Assembly (NCBI GenBank): GCA_046715235.1
Contig: JBKJZO010000159.1
Coordinates: 1-5,729 of the forward strand
DNA length: 5,729 bases
Direction: 5' to 3'
From: JBKJZO01 sp046715235
GTDB taxonomy: Bacteria > Actinomycetota > Actinomycetes > BP-191
In this document: positions 4,948 through 5,729 of the stretch, piece after piece
Layout: each line of letters begins with the position of its first letter
Numbering within the stretch: position 1 is the first letter of the stretch
Program-made: the position numbers and the translations under genes
Notes under the pieces: model-generated
The model's input: the letters and a program-made list of their open reading frames with translations, nothing else
What the model was told of the DNA's origin: nothing
Databases searched by the model: none

Positions 4948-5576
4948 CGCAACCCAGGGAGCAGGTAGCTCAGCAACCGCCTTCCGGTCGTGATCTGAGC
5001 AGCTTCCCCAGGCGCTCGCTCAAGGCGGGCGCCACGTGGTTCCGCCAGCACGCAGCAGGGTCTGCTCCGTGGTGGTTTTCCTCGAACGGTTCCGGTCGCT
5101 TCGACCTGTTGGCTCCGCGCGGAACCTGCTACCTGGCCAGCAGCGCGCACGCCGCCGTACAGGAACGCGTTGGGCCGGATCTCGCCGCGCACGGCCTGGT
5201 GCCGATATCTCTGTTGGATGGTCGGGTGGTAAGCAGGTTGCACCTGCCGCGCGCGGTTGTCGCAGCGAACGTCGACGCCGCGGCCGCAAGCAGGCACGGC
5301 GTATCGCGAGAACTGCCGGTCATGGTTCCGTACGAGATTCCGCGGCTATGGGCTTCGGCGCTGGCTGGTGCGCGCTTCGGTGGGATCGTCAGTGGCCTGC
5401 GTTTCTCGCCAGGAAGACCGGTCGGACTCGCGCTCTTCGGCAAGGTGGGGGAGCGCACCAGTTGGCCGGTGGACGCCGGCCCGAGGAGCGCGGCTGCGAT
5501 CGCGCGCCAGATGGGTCTTCGCGTCGTCGACCCGCCGCGCGCGGACGAGCTGACCGTCATCACGCCGCCGGCCTGA
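4944..5576 (+). CDS. RES-domain toxin (NAD+-degrading type)
   Basis: This 210-residue protein has a RES domain spanning about residues 30-175: WFRQHA (Arg34), APWWFSSNGSGRFD (41-54, with the GRFD signature), GTCYLASSAHAAVQE (60-74, with Tyr63 and Glu74), PYEIPRLWASAL (129-140), FGGIVSGLRFSPG (145-157) and LALFG. Characterised RES toxins such as mycobacterial MbcT consume cellular NAD+ by hydrolysis or phosphorolysis, and the R, Y, E and C-terminal serine positions line the NAD-binding pocket. These equivalents are present here, so activity is plausible, but it is inferred from family. GTG at 4944 overlaps the antitoxin TGA by four bases (GTGA) and has GGAG six bases upstream, inside the antitoxin gene. 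The polar N-terminal extension (1-25) may be flexible. No frameshift or missing motif is seen. Confidence 0.88.
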   Translation: MTQPREQVAQQPPSGRDLSSFPRRSLKAGATWFRQHAAGSAPWWFSSNGSGRFDLLAPRGTCYLASSAHAAVQERVGPDLAAHGLVPISLLDGRVVSRLHLPRAVVAANVDAAAASRHGVSRELPVMVPYEIPRLWASALAGARFGGIVSGLRFSPGRPVGLALFGKVGERTSWPVDAGPRSAAAIARQMGLRVVDPPRADELTVITPPA

Positions 5577-5702
5577 CGTTCAGCGAGCGGCGCGCGGCGA
5601 GCACCGGATCGGTCGTTCACGCCAAGGGGGAACAAGTCCAAAACCGCGAGCTGACCCAGCGGCGTGGAAGCTCGGCATACGACACCTGAGCATGTGCGCC
5701 GG
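5577..5702. other. Region after the toxin gene, no gene seen
   Basis: About 125 bases follow the toxin stop before the terminal hairpin. Open frames here are tails of frames overlapping the toxin and show no protein pattern. No promoter with convincing spacing is visible. Confidence 0.4.
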
Positions 5703-5729
5703 CCCGGCACCCCTTTCACGGGTGCCGGG
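5703..5729 (+). terminator. Perfect 10-bp stem-loop, likely terminator after the toxin
   Basis: CCCGGCACCC (5703-5712) and GGGTGCCGGG (5720-5729) form a perfect ten-pair stem with a 7-base CTTTCAC loop. Stable hairpins are typical of actinobacterial terminators, which often lack a T-run. The window ends at the last base of the stem, so a T-tract cannot be checked. It could equally serve a convergent gene beyond the edge. Confidence 0.6.

Overview
The window comes from a high-GC actinobacterium. The evidence is strong G/C bias at third codon positions, frequent GTG starts, a promoter that fits leaderless translation, and the type of toxin-antitoxin pair. Remnants of an EAL (cyclic-di-GMP phosphodiesterase) gene and a methyl-accepting chemotaxis gene suggest a motile, soil-type lineage. 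The genus cannot be decided from the sequence.

Layout, left to right. Positions 1-1067 are a scrapyard of broken genes: a partial, internally deleted copy of a small membrane-protein gene (1-183), joined directly to the C-terminal half of an EAL domain (184-555), and then an opposing, frameshifted C-terminal piece of a chemotaxis receptor (640-1067, minus strand). Next is an apparently intact minus-strand set of three genes: a multi-pass membrane protein (3338-2763), a winged-helix regulator that overlaps it by one base (2763-2476), and a secreted alpha/beta hydrolase of the PAF-acetylhydrolase type (2384-1074). The set is headed by a clear promoter (TTGCCA-N17-CATACT). Three alternating GGAAA-type half-sites overlap the -10 element and the start codon, which suggests autoregulation by the winged-helix protein.

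Just upstream of that promoter lies the 5' end of an ISL3-type transposase (3538-3380), with its presumed terminal repeat repeated in inverted form beside the start codon. Then comes the intact version (3751-4185) of the small membrane protein whose broken copy opens the window. The two copies are nearly identical direct repeats bracketing about 3.9 kb.

The right end carries an antitoxin/RES-toxin pair (4411-4947 and 4944-5576) joined by a GTGA overlap. It is preceded by four exact-period 9-bp repeats (CCTTGACNN) in its promoter and followed by a perfect 10-bp hairpin at the window edge.

Overall the region looks like a recombination-prone accessory locus: gene debris and an IS end on one side, a self-regulated membrane protein/regulator/hydrolase module in the middle, and a toxin-antitoxin module that may stabilise it. 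No wholly unknown system is evident. The least conventional elements are the two operator-like regions and the rearranged duplicate.
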